This document shows, one piece after another, positions 1-7,445 of a stretch of DNA of 25,509 nucleotides. A program made the translations under genes and the position numbers. This DNA comes from an uncultured Solobacterium sp. (GTDB lineage: Bacteria; Bacillota_I; Bacilli_A; Erysipelotrichales; Erysipelotrichaceae): assembly GCA_905194705.1 (NCBI GenBank), contig CAJJTI010000007.1, positions 1 to 25,509 of the forward strand, written 5' to 3'. The notes beneath the pieces were generated by a model, which worked only from the letters and a program-made list of their open reading frames with translations, did no database searches and was not told the DNA's origin. The stretch's first letter is position 1. Every line of letters begins with the position of its first letter.

Positions 1-1
1 A

Positions 2-1486
2 TAAGAAGTAAGAACCACTTCCACTAGGATCAGTAAACATAATAAGAATTAAATCATAATGTTGTGAAATTGCTGTTTCTTCAAGATATTTCAAGAAATC
101 ATCTTTAATCTTGAAATATTCTTCTTCGCTTTTACATTGACTTTGGCCTACAGCAATTCTAGATTCTGCAATTCTGAATTCTTTAAAATCATCATACAGT
201 AATTCTAGATGTGTTTTCTTCAAAATAGAATCAGACGCATTAATGAGTTCTTCTTGTAATGTAATAGCAGATATTTCAGCAATATCACTTAAGTACTCTG
301 CAGTCATTCTATCTTCATCTGTTGTTGTAGGAGAACGCAAACATAAAGTATCAGATATTAATCCACCAAGTAATAATCCTGCCATTTCTTTCGTTAAAGC
401 TATACCATTTTGGCGATATAATCCTGTAATAATTGTACTTGTGCTGCCTACTGTTCTTTCAATAATATTAATTGGATTCATTGTTTCTAAACCACCCATT
501 CTATGATGATCTACAATTTCAACAATCTCACCAAATTCAATATCATTTACAGTCTGCGCTTCTTCATTATGATCAACTAAGATAAACTTCTTTTTATCAT
601 AGTGGAATAAATGATAACGAGAAATAGCTGCTATTACTTGATTATTATCATTTAATACAGGATATGTTCTAAATCTTGTTTTAGCTAAGCGATTGCTTAC
701 TTCTTCTACTGTTTCTGTATCATGGAAAGAGATAACATCATGTGTTGTTACTTCATCAATAGAAATTGATTCATATATTAATCTTGAACATTCTAACACT
801 GTATGAGCTGTATGAATAATTGATACATGCTTCTCTTTCGCTTTTTCTAAAGTTACACTGTCTACCCAGTCTTCCCCAGAAATAATGATTAAACTTGCTC
901 CATTATCAATCGCAAATCTTTGAACATCAGGATTATTTCTTAAGATAACAATACTGTTTTTATATTCATCTACACTGTCACTCATTGATGGCATGATATG
1001 AATTAAACCACTTGTTTTAAATGTATCTTCTTTGTGATAAACCTTAGCTTCTAATACATCAATAATGTTATAAAGCTTTGTACGCTTCATATAGCTTCTT
1101 AATGTATCTTCATCTTCTGTCCATAATCTTGTTAAGTCAGAAATAGAAACAATACCAAGTAATCTCTCATTGTTATCGACAACAAATACACCTTTATTTT
1201 TTTGAGAGCTTACAGCATCCAATGCTTTACGCATAGTAATACCCGGTGCTACTAAAATTGCTTCATCCTTTTCAATTTCTGCTAATGTGCATTTAGCACT
1301 TAACAAAACAGGTGGATGTTTAAAACCATATTTTTTTAATAAAAATTGTGTTTCCTGATTTGCTTTTCCTAAAGCATATGGTAAGGCAGATACTCCTAAT
1401 TGTTGTTTTAAATTAGCATATGCAATTGCCGAAACAATGCAATCACAGTCAGGATTTTTGTGTCCTATCACATAATAATTTCTCAT
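2..1486 (-). CDS. ppaC: CBS/DRTGG-containing manganese-dependent inorganic pyrophosphatase (family II), C-terminus cut by window edge
   Basis: Hydrolyses pyrophosphate to two phosphates in the cytosol. I translated 495 codons without a stop from ATG 1486 to base 2; the true C-terminus lies outside the window. Family II (DHH phosphoesterase) metal motifs are visible: GHKNPDCDC at residues 7-15, DHNE at 305-308 and DHH at 326-328. The DHHA2 part follows, ending near DPSGSGSYF. Between the first motif and DHNE lies an insert of about 240 residues. It reads as CBS (GVFVVDNNERLLGIVS), a DRTGG-like segment (SIVILRNNPDVQRFAIDNGA) and a second CBS (FRTYPVLNDNNQVIAAIS). In characterised clostridial relatives this insert binds adenine nucleotides and Ap4A to tune activity; regulation here is inferred from that family. 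An AGGAG (1491-1495) sits just before the start. The gene follows the C-S lyase by 27 bases and is probably its operon partner. Confidence 0.93.
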   Translation of the reverse strand, partial: MRNYYVIGHKNPDCDCIVSAIAYANLKQQLGVSALPYALGKANQETQFLLKKYGFKHPPVLLSAKCTLAEIEKDEAILVAPGITMRKALDAVSSQKNKGVFVVDNNERLLGIVSISDLTRLWTEDEDTLRSYMKRTKLYNIIDVLEAKVYHKEDTFKTSGLIHIMPSMSDSVDEYKNSIVILRNNPDVQRFAIDNGASLIIISGEDWVDSVTLEKAKEKHVSIIHTAHTVLECSRLIYESISIDEVTTHDVISFHDTETVEEVSNRLAKTRFRTYPVLNDNNQVIAAISRYHLFHYDKKKFILVDHNEEAQTVNDIEFGEIVEIVDHHRMGGLETMNPINIIERTVGSTSTIITGLYRQNGIALTKEMAGLLLGGLISDTLCLRSPTTTDEDRMTAEYLSDIAEISAITLQEELINASDSILKKTHLELLYDDFKEFRIAESRIAVGQSQCKSEEEYFKIKDDFLKYLEETAISQHYDLILIMFTDPSGSGSYFL

Positions 1487-1513
1487 AAAACTCCTAAAAT
1501 TAGAAAAGGTAAA

Positions 1514-2722
1514 TTATTTTGCATTAAAAACGTATTTATCTAAACGATCAAATCCTTCTTGAACTCTACTTAAAGGTAATGCAAGATTCATACGAATTCC
1601 ATATTCTCCATGGAATGGTCTACCATCTTGAATTAGTACACCATAATGATGAGCTGTATCTAAAATATCATCGATTGTTTTGTTATGTTCTTTGCACCAT
1701 TTTTCACAATCTAAAAATAACATATATGTACCTTGTGGTTTACTTAAAGTAACGCCATCAAAATGCTCAATGATATAGTTATATCCATATTCAACATTAG
1801 CCGTTAATACTTCTCTCAATTCATCAACCCACTCATTACCTTCTTCTGTATAAGCACCTATTAATGCATGCATTGATAAAACATTCATTGAATTGTAGTG
1901 TGTTAGAGAACTTTCTTTTTCCATTCTTTCACGAATCCACTTGTTATAAACAATGTGATATGCGCCAATTAAACCTGCCAAGTTAAATGTTTTACTTGGA
2001 GCATATACGGCAACTGTTCTATTTCTAGCATCTTCACTTACAGATTGCGTAGGAATATGTTTATAGTCACCTAAAATAAGATCAGACCAGATTTCATCTG
2101 AAATAACATAAACATCATGTTTCTTATAGATTTCCATTACTTTTTCAAGTTCTTCTTTTTCCCATACTCTTCCTGTTGGATTATGAGGAGAACAGAAAAC
2201 AGCTGTATGAATCTTATTCTCTACAATTTTCTTTTCCATGTCTTCGTAATTTATACGCCAAACATTATTTTCATCTAAATATAAATCACTTAAAACAATT
2301 TTATATCCTGCATTTGTTAATGTCTTTGTAAAACCAATATAAGTAGGTGAATGAAGTAAAACTGCATCCCCTTTTGAACATAGTACATTTAATGCAGTAG
2401 AGACACCACCAAGAACACTGTTTTCATAACCAATATGTTCTTTTTCTAGACCTGTAACACCATTTCTATCTTCATGCCATTTAATAATCGCATTAAAGTA
2501 TGCTGGATTGCCCTTATCAAAGTAACCAAATGCTGGATGTTTAGCTCTTTCAATTAATGCATCTGTAATTGTTGGCACAGTTGGAAAGTTCATATCTGCA
2601 ACCCACATAGGGATAATGTCAAACCCTTCTGCTAACTCAAATTTCCCTAGCATGTCTCCTGGTTCAACGGCAATTGAATCTTTACCTTTTCTGTCCATAA
2701 TTGAAGTAAAATCGTATTTCAT
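1514..2722 (-). CDS. patB: MalY/PatB-type PLP aminotransferase, probable cystathionine beta-lyase
   Basis: Fold-type I PLP enzyme of the MalY/PatB branch, which cleaves C-S bonds of cystathionine or cysteine conjugates to give pyruvate, ammonia and a thiol. The protein is 402 residues, normal for the family. Visible motifs are MWVADMNFP (39-47), PHNPTGRVW (179-187; N181 contacts PLP), SDEIWSDL (208-215; D209 pairs with the pyridine nitrogen) and SKTFNLAG (243-250; K244 is the Schiff-base lysine). The start is ATG 2722, preceded by AAGGAG with 7-base spacing. It begins 11 bases after the dipeptidase stop and shares its direction, so the two are probably co-transcribed. Peptidase plus C-S lyase would fit use of sulfur-containing (cysteinyl) dipeptides, but this is inference. 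In E. coli MalY also acts as a regulator of the maltose system; nothing in the sequence tests that here. Confidence 0.92.
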   Translation of the reverse strand: MKYDFTSIMDRKGKDSIAVEPGDMLGKFELAEGFDIIPMWVADMNFPTVPTITDALIERAKHPAFGYFDKGNPAYFNAIIKWHEDRNGVTGLEKEHIGYENSVLGGVSTALNVLCSKGDAVLLHSPTYIGFTKTLTNAGYKIVLSDLYLDENNVWRINYEDMEKKIVENKIHTAVFCSPHNPTGRVWEKEELEKVMEIYKKHDVYVISDEIWSDLILGDYKHIPTQSVSEDARNRTVAVYAPSKTFNLAGLIGAYHIVYNKWIRERMEKESSLTHYNSMNVLSMHALIGAYTEEGNEWVDELREVLTANVEYGYNYIIEHFDGVTLSKPQGTYMLFLDCEKWCKEHNKTIDDILDTAHHYGVLIQDGRPFHGEYGIRMNLALPLSRVQEGFDRLDKYVFNAK

Positions 2723-2733
2723 TATCTTTCTCC

Positions 2734-3729
2734 TTATATACCCGCTTCATTCAATACACGTATAATATTTTTATATGCTATTTTCTCAATATCACCTGTT
2801 GAAAATCCTCTACGTATTAATTCATCAAATAGTTTATTAGAGTCACATGGTCCTTTCATTTCAAAGTTTCCATGCGTACCATCAATATCTGTACCAATGG
2901 CACATACTTCTATGCCCGCAATTTCTTTTTCATGTTCAATCATGTCACAAAGTCTAGAAATCTTACTATCTTTATTTCCTCTTGTATCATCCAAAAATTC
3001 AGGACATATATTAATTCCCATAACCCCACCTTTTTCATGTAGTTTAAGTATCATATCATCCGTCATGTTACGGCTATGATTGCATAGAGCTCTAGCATTA
3101 GAATGTGTTGCAATAAAAGGAACTTTACTTAGTTTATAAACATCATAAAACCCACCATCAGATAAATGGCTGACATCTACTAACATTCCTATTTCCTGCA
3201 TATGTTTAACTGCTTCTTTACCAAAATCTTTTAATCCCTTTTGCATAATTTCAGGATCTTTACTATTTGGATAACCAAAGCAATTTTCATAGTTCCATGT
3301 TAAGCTAAGTGCTCTAACTCCTAGAGAATAGAAGTAGTCTAATTTCTTCATATCTCCTTGTACTGCTACACCATCTTCCATTGTTAAAATAGCACTAACC
3401 TTATGGCTTGCATAATTATTTAAAATATCTTTAGCATTTGTTGCTTTAGCTAAAACATCAGCGTGTTTTTGAATTGTATGATTAAAAATAGAAGCACACT
3501 TATCGATATATTCATCATCACCTTTATACTCTTTCTTATAGTGTGCATACTCTTTTTCAGAAGGAACAAATATCGCAAAAAACTGTGCCATCATTCCACT
3601 TTCAATCATTCTACTAATATCTAAATCAAATTCAGGACACATAAAAAGGTCATCTTTATCTCTAAAATATGCTCTCATTAATGTGTCACAATGCATGTCT
3701 ATCGTTTTACAATTATCTTCGTTATTCAT
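2734..3729 (-). CDS. Membrane-dipeptidase family (M19) zinc dipeptidase
   Basis: A 331-residue peptidase family M19 protein that hydrolyses dipeptides, including those with a D-residue, in related enzymes. The zinc-binding set is intact: H13 and D15 in IDMHCDT, E118 in LTMEDGVA, H188 in DVSHLSD and H209 in ATHSNARAL. The 21-residue spacing between the last two histidines matches the family. GTDIDG (279-284) is the usual late motif, with Asp for substrate binding. There is no signal peptide, so the enzyme is likely cytosolic, unlike the GPI-anchored animal forms. It is the first gene of a minus-strand unit with patB and the pyrophosphatase. No Shine-Dalgarno is visible before ATG 3729; a -10-like GATAAT lies only 8 bases upstream, so the mRNA may have almost no leader. 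The precise substrate cannot be told from sequence. Confidence 0.92.
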   Translation of the reverse strand: MNNEDNCKTIDMHCDTLMRAYFRDKDDLFMCPEFDLDISRMIESGMMAQFFAIFVPSEKEYAHYKKEYKGDDEYIDKCASIFNHTIQKHADVLAKATNAKDILNNYASHKVSAILTMEDGVAVQGDMKKLDYFYSLGVRALSLTWNYENCFGYPNSKDPEIMQKGLKDFGKEAVKHMQEIGMLVDVSHLSDGGFYDVYKLSKVPFIATHSNARALCNHSRNMTDDMILKLHEKGGVMGINICPEFLDDTRGNKDSKISRLCDMIEHEKEIAGIEVCAIGTDIDGTHGNFEMKGPCDSNKLFDELIRRGFSTGDIEKIAYKNIIRVLNEAGI

Positions 3730-3737
3730 ATGTATGT

Positions 3738-3767
3738 ATTATCGCATATTTTCATACAAACTGTTAG
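3738..3767 (-). promoter_or_regulatory. Candidate promoter of the dipeptidase unit, very short or absent 5' leader
   Basis: On the minus strand an extended -10 (TGC followed by GATAAT, 3738-3743) lies 18 bases from a weak -35 (CTAACA, 3762-3767). The predicted start of transcription falls 0-2 bases before ATG 3729. No AGGAG-like ribosome binding site is present in the gap. Confidence 0.45.
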
Positions 3768-3806
3768 GACATAATTAGTTCACATAATTAATGAATCCTT
3801 TATTCT

Positions 3807-3835
3807 TTAACTATTTTTATTGGTAGTTTTATAAT
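3807..3835 (+). promoter_or_regulatory. Promoter of the MATE-HAD unit, predicted leaderless start
   Basis: A perfect TATAAT (3830-3835) lies 17 bases from TTAACT (3807-3812, 4 of 6 matches to TTGACA). Only 6 bases separate the -10 from ATG 3842, so the predicted first transcribed base is the A of the start codon. No Shine-Dalgarno precedes the ATG. The 112-base gap from 3730 to 3841 holds this promoter and the opposing dipeptidase promoter. Confidence 0.6.
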
Positions 3836-3841
3836 GCTATT

Positions 3842-5203
3842 ATGTGTAAATTACGTAATTCTGATTCGAAGGAGCTTATTTTAGAAGCAATCCGTATGGC
3901 TTGGCCTGCCGTACTAGAAAGTTTTTTTGTTGCCTTAGCAGGTATGATTGATACGATGATGGTTAGTACGCTTGGAACATATGCTGTTGCTGCAGTCGGT
4001 CTAACTACCCAACCTAAATTTATTGCCTTAGCTTTATTTTTATCCAGTAATATTGCAGTTAATGCTTTAGCAGCTAGACGTTTTGGACAAAAGAATAGAG
4101 AAAACGCCAACAAAATTTTATATACCGCTATTGTATTCGTCATTATTTCAGCTGTTATTATTTCCACTGTTACATTTATTGGTGCTGATCAAATTATTAA
4201 ATGGTGTGGTTCAAATGCTGATACACATGAAGCTGGTGTAACTTACTTCCGTGTCATTCAAGCAGGTATGATATTCAATGTACTATCTTTAGTCATTAAC
4301 GCTGCTCAAAGAGGATGTGGAAACACCCAAATTGCCATGACTACAAATGTTACATCAAGTATTGTTAATATCGTTTTCAACTATTTATTAATTGGCGGTA
4401 ACTTTGGTTTCCCTCGTTTAGGTATGTTTGGTGCTTCTCTTGCTACAGTTCTTGGTACTGTAGTTGCATGTATCATGAGTATCATTTCTATTAGTAAAAA
4501 TGATTGTTTCTTATCCATTCCATATATTATCAAGCATAAAATTAAACCTGGCTTTGATGCTTTCAGAAGTATTATTTCTTTAAGTTTTAATTTATTGTTA
4601 GAAAATATCGCTATGCGTATTGGCTTCTTAACAACTTCAATTATTGCCGCAAAACTTGGTACAGATGCTTTCGCTGCTCATCAAGTAGGTATGAACTTGT
4701 TATCTCTAGCCTTCTCATTAGGTGATGGAATGCAGGTAGCTGCAGTTGCCTTAATTGGTAGAAGTCTTGGTGAAAAAGACACTGAAAAAGCAAAGCATTA
4801 TGGAAATATCTGTCAAAAGATTGGTTTTATCATTTCTATTGTTCTAGCAGTAATTATGTTCTTCTTTGGTAGAGAAATCTTCTCCTTATTCTTTAGTAAA
4901 GCAGATATCTTAGACATGGGTGTATTAATCTCTAGATTTATCATGATTATCGTTTTATTCCAGGTATCACAAATTATTTTTGCAGGATGCTTAAGAGGTG
5001 CTGGAGATATTAAATATTGTTTATGGGCTTCTTTAATCTCCGTAACAATCATTCGAACACTTGTTACCTGGTCTTTAGCCGGTGGTATTTTAAATCTAGG
5101 ATTAAGCGGTATCTGGATTGGTGTATTAAGTGATCAGCTTTCTAGATTTATCTTCTTATCTATTCGTTTTAGAGAAGGAAAGTGGACGGAAATTGCAATA
5201 TGA
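3842..5203 (+). CDS. MATE-family multidrug/toxin efflux transporter
   Basis: A 453-residue integral membrane protein, the usual size for a 12-helix MATE exporter driven by Na+ or H+. Two related halves are visible. The first begins with RMAWPAVLESFFVALAGMID, matching the family pattern in which the first helix is followed by D-x-x-M-V-(S/G) (here DTMMVSTLG). The second begins around residue 235 (FRSIISLSFNLLLENIAMRI). A late CLRGAGDIKY resembles the family's RGxGD motif. The start at 3842 leaves a short polar N-terminus before helix 1, as expected. The next in-frame ATG (3896) would cut into helix 1, which supports the leaderless start. The stop TGA overlaps the ATG of the HAD phosphatase (ATGA), so the two are translationally coupled. 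The substrate is unknown. Confidence 0.93.
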   Translation: MCKLRNSDSKELILEAIRMAWPAVLESFFVALAGMIDTMMVSTLGTYAVAAVGLTTQPKFIALALFLSSNIAVNALAARRFGQKNRENANKILYTAIVFVIISAVIISTVTFIGADQIIKWCGSNADTHEAGVTYFRVIQAGMIFNVLSLVINAAQRGCGNTQIAMTTNVTSSIVNIVFNYLLIGGNFGFPRLGMFGASLATVLGTVVACIMSIISISKNDCFLSIPYIIKHKIKPGFDAFRSIISLSFNLLLENIAMRIGFLTTSIIAAKLGTDAFAAHQVGMNLLSLAFSLGDGMQVAAVALIGRSLGEKDTEKAKHYGNICQKIGFIISIVLAVIMFFFGREIFSLFFSKADILDMGVLISRFIMIIVLFQVSQIIFAGCLRGAGDIKYCLWASLISVTIIRTLVTWSLAGGILNLGLSGIWIGVLSDQLSRFIFLSIRFREGKWTEIAI

Positions 5204-6030
5204 TTAAAGTAATTGTCAGTGACATGGATGGCACTTTATTTAAGGACCACAAAGAAACAATTTTTAATTTATCTGATAGAAATGAAAAAGCTTTATCTAA
5301 TATCCAAAAGACTAATGTAGCATTCTATGTTGCTAGTGGCAGAATGTATTCCTATGGCAAAAAAATATTAGAAGATCATGGCTTTAAAGATATTGTATGT
5401 TCTGGTTTTAATGGTGCAGATATATATGATAATGGTAATTTCCCATCTCGATATAACTTAGATGTAAATATTATTAAAGATATCATCCAATTAATTGATA
5501 GTAAGTATGATTATGCTTTTTTACAAGTTCAAACATTAGATTGTTTAAGAATATTCAATAATCCTGATTTACCTGAATTAGATAAATATTGTAAAAATCA
5601 TAAACTATATAAAATTGATCAGGTTTCAGAAAAGACAATTAATGAATTTTTAGAAACTTCTAATACAGATAAGATTGGTAAATTCTCTATCATATTAAAA
5701 AATAGTGCTGATGGCTTAAATGCCTTCAATGAAATAAAAGGTTTTGTAAAAGACACTTGTTTTGTGACAATGAGCAATTCAAGAACAATTGAAATTTGTA
5801 ATAAAGACGCTAATAAAGGTGTATTTATTCAATATTTATTAAATCATTATCATTATACAAAAGATGAAATAGCTGTAATTGGTGATGCTTTAAATGATGG
5901 CGCAATGTTTCCGTATGTAACACATTCGTTTGCTATGGAATCAGGTAATGAAGAAATTAAAAGAAAAGCAAAATACATTGTTAAAGATGTTGCCGAATGT
6001 ATTGATATCTGTCTAAATATAATTAAATAA
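5200..6030 (+). CDS. Cof-type HAD-superfamily phosphatase
   Basis: A 276-residue HAD hydrolase of the Cof (IIB cap) type, which removes phosphate from small phosphorylated metabolites such as sugar phosphates or cofactor intermediates. All four catalytic motifs are present: I, DMDGT (D8 nucleophile, D10 acid/base); II, ASGR (S46); III, K206; and IV, GDALNDGAM (228-236). I chose ATG 5200, which overlaps the MATE stop by four bases and gives the normal family N-terminus MIKVIVSDMDGT. An upstream in-frame GTG at 5182 would add six residues, but its GAAGGA is too close to act as a ribosome site. Coupling to MATE suggests joint expression. Cof-type enzymes are promiscuous, so the physiological substrate cannot be assigned. 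Confidence 0.9.
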   Translation: MIKVIVSDMDGTLFKDHKETIFNLSDRNEKALSNIQKTNVAFYVASGRMYSYGKKILEDHGFKDIVCSGFNGADIYDNGNFPSRYNLDVNIIKDIIQLIDSKYDYAFLQVQTLDCLRIFNNPDLPELDKYCKNHKLYKIDQVSEKTINEFLETSNTDKIGKFSIILKNSADGLNAFNEIKGFVKDTCFVTMSNSRTIEICNKDANKGVFIQYLLNHYHYTKDEIAVIGDALNDGAMFPYVTHSFAMESGNEEIKRKAKYIVKDVAECIDICLNIIK

Positions 6031-6035
6031 TTGAT

Positions 6036-6053
6036 AGTTTTCTTACGAAAACT
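6036..6053. repeat. Perfect 7-4-7 inverted repeat between the HAD gene and the MBOAT promoter
   Basis: AGTTTTC (6036-6042) and GAAAACT (6047-6053) form a perfect 7-base-pair stem around TTAC. No T run follows on the plus strand, so it is a poor intrinsic terminator. Its right edge touches the putative -35 of the next promoter, so it could equally be an operator. It is the main feature of the 59-base gap after the HAD stop. Confidence 0.5.
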
Positions 6054-6083
6054 TGTATGAATCAAGAGTAGAATTGATATACT
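6053..6083 (+). promoter_or_regulatory. Extended -10 promoter of the MBOAT gene, predicted leaderless start
   Basis: TGA plus TATACT (6075-6083) is an extended -10. The -35 is weak: TTGTAT at 6053-6058, with 19-base spacing. Six bases separate the -10 from ATG 6090, the same geometry as the MATE promoter, so transcription is predicted to start at the A of the ATG. No Shine-Dalgarno is present. Confidence 0.55.
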
Positions 6084-6089
6084 TAAATT

Positions 6090-7442
6090 ATGGAATTTGA
6101 TTCTCTCTCATTTATATTATTAATGCTTCCTGCATTTATTTTACTCATGTATTTTATTCAATCTAATAAAATACGTAATTTAATCATTTTATTGTTTTCT
6201 TTTTATTTTTATTTAATGACTGACATCACTGGATCATTCATTCTTTTTACAGTCATTTTAATTACTTATCTATTTTCTAAATTTGTCGAACATAATAAAA
6301 AAGCTTATATATGCTACTTAATTATCGTTACTGCAATACTTACATTTTTTAAATATGGAAACTATATATTATCTTCTTTTGAAACAATGAATGTGAATAA
6401 AATAATCATGCCCGTTGGAATCAGTTTCTTTATTTTCACAAGTATTGCCTATATCAGTGATATTTATTATGAAAAGATTGAAGCAGATAATAATTTTATT
6501 CATATCTTCACTTTCTTAACATTCTTTCCAACGATTGTTTCTGGTCCTATTTTAAGATATTCTTCTTTTTCTAAGTATTTAAAAAAGAAAGAGATTACAG
6601 CTCAATCAATTGCAATTGGTTTTAGAAGATTTACTGTTGGTCTTGCAAAAAAAGTAATTATCGCTAACCAGTTATCAACACTTGTAAATGCGGCATTTGA
6701 TATCCATTGCAAGTTATCTACACCACTTGCCTGGCTTAGTTCAATTGCTTTTATGTTACAACTATATTATGACTTTTCAGGCTATAGTGATATGGCAATT
6801 GGTATTGGCACAATGATTGGTTTTGAAATTCCTGAAAACTTCAATTATCCATATTCCTCTCATTCCATTCAAGAATTTTGGCAAAGATGGCACATGTCTC
6901 TTGGTTCGTGGTTTAAAGATTATGTATATATTCCTCTAGGTGGTAATCGTGTGAGCAAAGTTCGCTGGATGATTAATACCATGATTGTCTGGGCGTTAAC
7001 CGGTTTATGGCATGGTTCTACATCTAATTACTTCTTATGGGGAATTTGGAATGGTATCTTAATTATTCTCTACAAAATATTTCTTAAAAACAAAAAAATC
7101 CCTGGAATATTATCCTGGTTAATGACACAGTTTTCTGTACTAATTGGTTTTACAATATTCCGTACAATTAATCTCTCACATTTAAAACTATATTTATCTG
7201 CTCTAATTGGTAAAGCTGCCCCATTTTCTTTACTCTATATCAAACAACTGGATATTGTATATTTGTGGTTATGTTTGTTACTTGGAATTTTATTTGAAGT
7301 TCCTGCTATAAATAAAAAAATACAAACTTTGTTAAATAAGATTCTATTTTTATATGAAATTGTTATTCTATTTCTATTATTTATATGTGTAATCTTTATT
7401 ATTTGTGGTTCTTATTCATCATTTATTTATGCGGGGTTCTGA
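6090..7442 (+). CDS. MBOAT-family membrane O-acyltransferase (AlgI/DltB-like)
   Basis: A 450-residue polytopic membrane protein of the MBOAT family. Such enzymes pass an acyl (usually acetyl) group across the membrane for O-acylation of extracellular polysaccharide, peptidoglycan or teichoic acid. The core signature is clear: YYDFSGYSDMAIG (226-238), NFNYPY (250-255), FWQRWHMSLGSWFKDYVYIP (263-282, with H268), GGNR, then ALTGLWHGS (302-310, with the invariant catalytic H308). About ten hydrophobic segments surround it. It is followed after 3 bases by an AlgX/AlgJ-like SGNH protein, the usual two-component arrangement in which MBOAT supplies acetyl and the outer-face partner completes transfer. 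No glycosyltransferases are nearby, so the acceptor polymer is unknown. DltB is less likely because dltA, dltC and dltD are absent. Confidence 0.93.
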   Translation: MEFDSLSFILLMLPAFILLMYFIQSNKIRNLIILLFSFYFYLMTDITGSFILFTVILITYLFSKFVEHNKKAYICYLIIVTAILTFFKYGNYILSSFETMNVNKIIMPVGISFFIFTSIAYISDIYYEKIEADNNFIHIFTFLTFFPTIVSGPILRYSSFSKYLKKKEITAQSIAIGFRRFTVGLAKKVIIANQLSTLVNAAFDIHCKLSTPLAWLSSIAFMLQLYYDFSGYSDMAIGIGTMIGFEIPENFNYPYSSHSIQEFWQRWHMSLGSWFKDYVYIPLGGNRVSKVRWMINTMIVWALTGLWHGSTSNYFLWGIWNGILIILYKIFLKNKKIPGILSWLMTQFSVLIGFTIFRTINLSHLKLYLSALIGKAAPFSLLYIKQLDIVYLWLCLLLGILFEVPAINKKIQTLLNKILFLYEIVILFLLFICVIFIICGSYSSFIYAGF

Positions 7443-7445
7443 TAT

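Noticed and set aside
243..506. 87-codon plus-strand frame at the left end
   Set aside because: It lies antisense within the pyrophosphatase, whose DHNE, DHH and CBS motifs establish the minus-strand frame.
3829..4167. 112-codon open frame on the minus strand over the start of the MATE gene
   Set aside because: It is antisense to well-supported MATE coding sequence; its hydrophobic content mirrors the transmembrane codons of the sense strand.
5182..5199. GTG start for the HAD phosphatase
   Set aside because: Its only ribosome-like site is two bases away; ATG 5200 gives the family N-terminus and a 4-base coupling overlap.
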